DNA of 64,000 nt from Bemisia tabaci. Taxonomy: Eukaryota > Arthropoda > Insecta > Hemiptera > Aleyrodidae. Position numbers and translations under genes: made by a program. Positions 62,215 through 64,000 of this stretch are shown here, in pieces. The notes below the pieces were generated by a model, which was given only the letters and a program-made list of their open reading frames with translations, had not been told where the DNA came from and did no database searches. The stretch spans positions 12,796,295-12,860,294 of the forward strand of contig NC_092799.1 of NCBI RefSeq assembly GCF_918797505.1, read 5' to 3'. Positions within the stretch are counted from its first letter, which is position 1, and each line of letters opens with the position of its first letter.

Positions 62215-63985
62215 AATGTTAATCTTCCATTGCATTGCTACGGCGCAACGATACAACTATTCGTACTCTCCGGAATGCGTGAGGTATCACTCCACAATTG
62301 AAGGCGTTTTCGTAACTGCCGACTTTCCGTATAAGGATTCTTGTGTCGTTCAAGTAGGGTGCCGACTAAAACCGGCTAAAAAATGAAGTACTTTTACGGT
62401 AGTATTTAAGTGCCTTTCCAAAAACTCCACTTATTCCGGTACCTTTAAGTTAATTGTTGATTCGAAGACTTTATTTAGTTTTATTTCTTACCACTTGTTT
62501 ATTTTCAATCCTTCTAGGAGAATCATCCATTTGCTACATTCTAAACTAACTTGAGCAAACTTAAGCTAGTTTTGTTCGATCAAAACTATACATATACAAT
62601 AGCGGCAAAGGAAACCCAGACGTACAGAGCCAGAGCCTCCACCAGAGCCAGCGTGGAGGCTACTTCAATATTAAGCTTCCGTCGCATTGCTACGGCGCAA
62701 CGATACAACTATTCGTACTCTCCGGAATGCGTGAGGTATCACGCCACAGTGAAGGCGTTTTCGAAACTGCCAACTTGCCGTATCGGGATTCGTGTGTCGT
62801 TCAAGTAGGATGTCTACTAAAACTCGCCGGCAAAAATGAAGTACAATTTCTGGACCAGTAGACACCTTGACATTGGAAGAGTGCTATTTTGATGACGAAT
62901 TTTATTGCTATGAGTGCTTGTAGTTTGCTGATATACTTTTTCAAACGAGAGCCCCTCATTTGACAAAGTATCCGGAAAGTCCAGAAATTGTACTGCTTTT
63001 TTGAAGGCGGTCCGGATATACTGAGAAAATACGAAAATTCTCTGTAAAGGTGCGGAATTTTATGTTTCACAATGCCACGGGTGTTTTTAAAAACAGCCTG
63101 GAAAATATGCGATCTTGCGTAATGATTCTTAGTGCAGTATTTTCCTGCTGGATCGAAATTGTACAACCAGTTGATCCTCAGGGCCACTAATGAGCTTCGA
63201 ATTTCCTGGCTACGTCATTTTTCTTGCAATTTGCGAGTGAATTTCGACAATTTTACAATTTCCTCACTTGAAGGTACAAAAAAGTACTGCATTTTTCTGT
63301 TATGAGGCACTGAATTTTTTGGAAAGGTACCAAAAAAGTACTGTACAAGTACTTAATTTTTGCCGGCCAGTTTTAGTAGACATCCTATACTTACGCGACA
63401 CAAGAATACCGATACGGAAAGTTTTCAAAAACGCCTTCAATTGTGGAGTGATACCTCACGCATTCCGGAGAGTACGAATAGTTGTATCGTTGCGCCGTAG
63501 CAATGCGACGGAAGCTTAATATTGAAGTAGCCTCCACGCTGGCTCTGGTGGAGGCTCTGGCTCTGTACGTCTGGGTTTCCTTTGCCGCTATTGTATATGT
63601 ATAGTTTTGATCGAACAAAACTAGCTTAAGTTTGCTCAAGTTAGTTTAGAATGTAGCAAATGGATGATTCTCCTAGAAGGATTGAAAATAAACAAGTGGT
63701 AAGAAATAAAACTAAATAAAGTCTTCGAATCAACAATTAACTTAAAGGTACCGGAATAAGTGGAGTTTTTGGAAAGGCACTTAAATACTACCGTAAAAGT
63801 ACTTCATTTTTTAGCCGGTTTTAGTCGGCACCCTACTTGAACGACACATGAATCCCGATACGGAAAGTTGGCAGTTTCGAAAACGCCTTCAATTGTGGAG
63901 TGATACCTCACGCATTCCGGAGAGTACGAATAGTTGTATCGTTGCGCCGCGCCGTAGCAATGCGATGACAACTCGTTAAAATAAA
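62215..63985. repeat. Large inverted repeat in intron 2 of ligase gene 2
   Basis: Left arm about 62215-62850 and right arm about 63350-63985 are near-identical in inverse orientation, centred near 63100 on ~500 bp of other sequence. Each arm holds two partial units with GATACAACTATTCGTACTC, GGAATGCGTGAGGTATCAC and GAAGGCGTTTTCG, and a CCAGAGCCTCCACCAGAGCC stretch. Units of the same family are in intron 3 of gene 1. Confidence 0.75.
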
Positions 63986-64000
63986 TGGATGGCTCTCAAC

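Overview
This is an animal nuclear window, almost certainly from an insect. The genes are split by GT-AG introns, most of the sequence is AT-rich, and intergenic and intronic DNA is packed with short inverted-repeat transposons. A sap-feeding hemipteran such as the whitefly Bemisia tabaci is my guess from the overall look of the repeats; nothing in the window proves the species.

Layout. Bases 1-296 are the last coding exon of a gene with two tandem hevein-like (CBM18-type) chitin-binding domains. A repeat-rich spacer follows, holding a GC-rich block (4095-4488) that looks like a promoter and non-coding first exon. Nine coding exons on the + strand between 13204 and 37507 then build a complete acyl-CoA synthetase of the 4-coumarate:CoA ligase/luciferase-like family (611 aa by my splice model), with all core ANL motifs and a mitochondrial-type leader. 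A second repeat-rich spacer (37.5-55.5 kb) contains a 4.36 kb non-coding element with terminal inverted repeats and another GC-rich putative first exon (47395-47681). The first two coding exons of a paralogous ligase follow (55623-55904 and 61765-61972); that gene runs off the right edge. Exon 2 of both ligases is exactly 208 nt with the same phases, so they are tandem duplicates.

Intron 4 of the first ligase carries a 10.1 kb Penelope-like retroelement insertion (about 19373-29511). It consists of four near-identical copies: a 5'-truncated plus full-length tandem pair on the - strand and another such pair on the + strand, joined head to head. Arms of about 4.5 kb form a giant inverted repeat with a 1,052-nt asymmetric centre. 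A 12-bp target duplication flanks the whole composite, so it behaves as one insertion. The full-length copies encode an intact reverse transcriptase plus GIY-YIG endonuclease, identical between copies, and each 3' region has a hammerhead-like fold. This is the most striking structure in the window.

Other mobile DNA includes: hAT-type elements (CAGGGCCGGATT tips, one with a perfect 8-bp duplication); a set of GGAC...GTCC-tipped elements with 4-bp AAAT/AATT duplications; TTAA-flanked foldbacks; CACTG-A(n)-tipped foldbacks; GAGGGGCTTGG and CTGCCGTGC foldbacks; and a roughly 950-bp element carrying a 76-bp perfect palindrome whose arms change together between copies. Related pieces of that palindrome (around AATGCGTGAAGTAT) recur in otherwise unrelated elements.
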